A stretch of DNA of 64,000 nucleotides, from the NCBI RefSeq assembly GCF_008064635.1, contig NZ_VRYZ01000001.1, positions 806,001 to 870,000 on the forward strand, written 5' to 3'. Below are positions 62,754 to 64,000 of the stretch, one piece after another. Each line of letters begins with the position of its first letter. The stretch's first letter is position 1. The position numbers and the translations under genes were made by a program. A model generated the notes under the pieces. That model saw nothing but the letters and a program-made list of their open reading frames with translations, did no database searches and had not been told where the DNA came from. Origin of the DNA: Parahaliea aestuarii. GTDB lineage: Bacteria; Pseudomonadota; Gammaproteobacteria; Pseudomonadales; Halieaceae.

Positions 62754-63968
62754 ATGAGTGTAGAAGCCAAAGCTGCCGTTGCCGCCATCCCTGAAGCGCT
62801 GGCGGAGTGTTACAACCGGGCTGTCGAGTCCATGATGGACCATGTCGAGAACGGCACCACTGACATGGCCGAGGATGTCATGCGGGTGCCCTATGAACAG
62901 TATACGGACCCGGATGTATGGCAGCGCGAGATCGATCTCATATACAAGCGTTTACCGATCATGGTCGGGCTTTCCATTGAGATACCCGAGCCGGGTGACT
63001 TTAAAACCATCGAAATGCTGGGCATGCCGCTTCTTGTCACCCGGGCATCGGACGGAGAAGCCCGGGTCATGCTCAATGTCTGCAGCCACCGGGGAATGAA
63101 ACTGACGACCGAGGGTTGCGGCCACGCTCGTCTGTTCACTTGCCCCTATCACCGCTGGTCCTACGGCCTGGACGGTGCCCTGAAAGGGGTGGCGGAGTAC
63201 AAGAAGTTTGGCGATGTGGACAAGGCAACGCTGGGTCTCACGCAGCTGTCCTGTCATGAGCAGGGTGGCATGATATTCGCGGTCCTCACCCCGGGCCTGG
63301 AGGTCGACTTCCAGGCCTTCCTGGGCGGAATGATTGCCGATGTGGAACAGAAGCACTTCGAGAACTGGCACTTTTGCGGTAGACGCGAGATTTTTGGTGG
63401 AAACTGGAAAGTTGCCTACGACGGTTATCTGGAAGGTTACCACTTCGCAGCAGCTCACCCTGAGACCATTCATCCGCGCACCTATTCCAACATCATGCAC
63501 TTCGAGGCTCATGGCCCCCACATTCTGATCGGGTTTCCACAGCGCAGCATCGATCAACTGCGCGACGTTCCGCGAGATGAATTGTGGAAATACGAGAATA
63601 ACGGTTACGACTTTATCCGGACTTTCTTCCCCAACATTTCCATTTTCGTGGCACCCGAGATCACCCAGGTGGCACAGTTAATCCCCGGGCCGACGCCCGC
63701 TGAAAACCGTACCATCCTCTATTTCCTCAAGCCGGAGCCGCCGGCCAACGATGAGGAAAAGCAGGCCACTGAGACCATGGTCGACTGGCTGCAGTCCGTT
63801 GTTGATCGGGAGGACTACCAGGTGGGATTGCAGGTCCAGCGAGGGTTGGAGTCCGGTGCCCACGACAGTGTGATTTTTGGGCGCAACGAGCGAGGTAACC
63901 AGTATTTTCACCGCTGGTTGGACTACTACCTCGCAGGGGAGGCCGACGCCCCACCCCCTGAATTATAG
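62754..63968 (+). CDS. Rieske non-heme iron oxygenase alpha subunit, third
   Basis: The product has 404 residues. Rieske ligands are C110-x-H112 and C130-x2-H133 (VCSHRGM, TCPYHRW). Iron ligands include His230 and His235 (LEGYHFAAAHPE). It is distinct from the first two Rieske proteins: shorter, and without the HQTLDKYL ending. It is the last complete gene of the window, in the SRPBCC operon. Redox partners are not encoded nearby. Confidence 0.93.
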   Translation: MSVEAKAAVAAIPEALAECYNRAVESMMDHVENGTTDMAEDVMRVPYEQYTDPDVWQREIDLIYKRLPIMVGLSIEIPEPGDFKTIEMLGMPLLVTRASDGEARVMLNVCSHRGMKLTTEGCGHARLFTCPYHRWSYGLDGALKGVAEYKKFGDVDKATLGLTQLSCHEQGGMIFAVLTPGLEVDFQAFLGGMIADVEQKHFENWHFCGRREIFGGNWKVAYDGYLEGYHFAAAHPETIHPRTYSNIMHFEAHGPHILIGFPQRSIDQLRDVPRDELWKYENNGYDFIRTFFPNISIFVAPEITQVAQLIPGPTPAENRTILYFLKPEPPANDEEKQATETMVDWLQSVVDREDYQVGLQVQRGLESGAHDSVIFGRNERGNQYFHRWLDYYLAGEADAPPPEL

Positions 63969-64000
63969 ATATACAGTAAATACACCGCGGCAAGACCAGT

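Overview
The window is high-GC bacterial DNA. Its left half has a gene content and order typical of Gammaproteobacteria (yciI-yciB / rnm(yciV)-yciO-scpA-scpB-rluB, rsmE-rimO, htpX, pdxJ, a ygiM-type SH3 protein). Two large TonB-dependent receptors and many catabolic oxidoreductases would suit a marine, Halieaceae/Cellvibrionales-like heterotroph. That family-level placement is inference only. I saw no rRNA, tRNA, CRISPR array, transposase or integrase.

Region 1 (1 to about 32.4 kb) is mostly core genome. It holds the tail of an SDR gene, an HtrA/DegS-type protease, an EthD-like protein, a minus-strand stress-type cluster (small protein, VWA protein, DnaJ-domain membrane protein, small conserved protein, HtpX), a Tat-exported PhoD-like phosphatase divergent from a TonB receptor, rsmE-rimO, an AraC regulator ending in a hairpin terminator, and a modular secreted FAD oxidase. 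A run of housekeeping genes follows (sseA, an RluA-type pseudouridine synthase, a methyltransferase, pdxJ, a cyclophilin, ygiM, yciI, yciB, rnm, yciO, scpA, scpB, rluB). It ends with an unusual exported PEP-synthase/dikinase-like protein next to two class A beta-lactamase-fold serine hydrolases.

Region 2 (about 32.4 kb to the end) reads as one catabolic island. Its transcription units, in order, are: TonB receptor, acyl-CoA ligase, ThuA protein; two acyl-CoA dehydrogenases and an SDR; a nine-gene minus-strand operon (E1alpha, E1beta, E2, E3 of a 2-oxoacid/acetoin-type dehydrogenase, then a DUF35 protein, a thiolase-fold protein, a Rieske oxygenase, a second ThuA protein and an AraC regulator); a divergent TetR regulator; an SDR pair; a Rieske, VOC and heme c/beta-propeller operon; an NTF2-like gene; another SDR; an MDR-family reductase; and an SRPBCC, TIM-barrel isomerase, ABM monooxygenase and Rieske operon.

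The most notable observation is an AT-rich inverted element built on the half-site AATAAAAAARCAAGC (reverse complement GCTTGYTTTTTTATT). It recurs in front of nearly every transcription unit of the island, and I did not notice it in the intergenic spaces of region 1. This suggests one regulator, most simply the TetR protein at 52.0 kb, coordinates uptake (TonB receptor), CoA activation, ring or side-chain oxidation (Rieske, dehydrogenases, SDRs) and carbon-carbon cleavage (thiolase-fold/DUF35 pair and 2-oxoacid dehydrogenase). The substrate cannot be read from the sequence. CoA ligase, paired dehydrogenases and a thiolase-fold/DUF35 pair recall side-chain degradation of steroid- or terpenoid-like acids.
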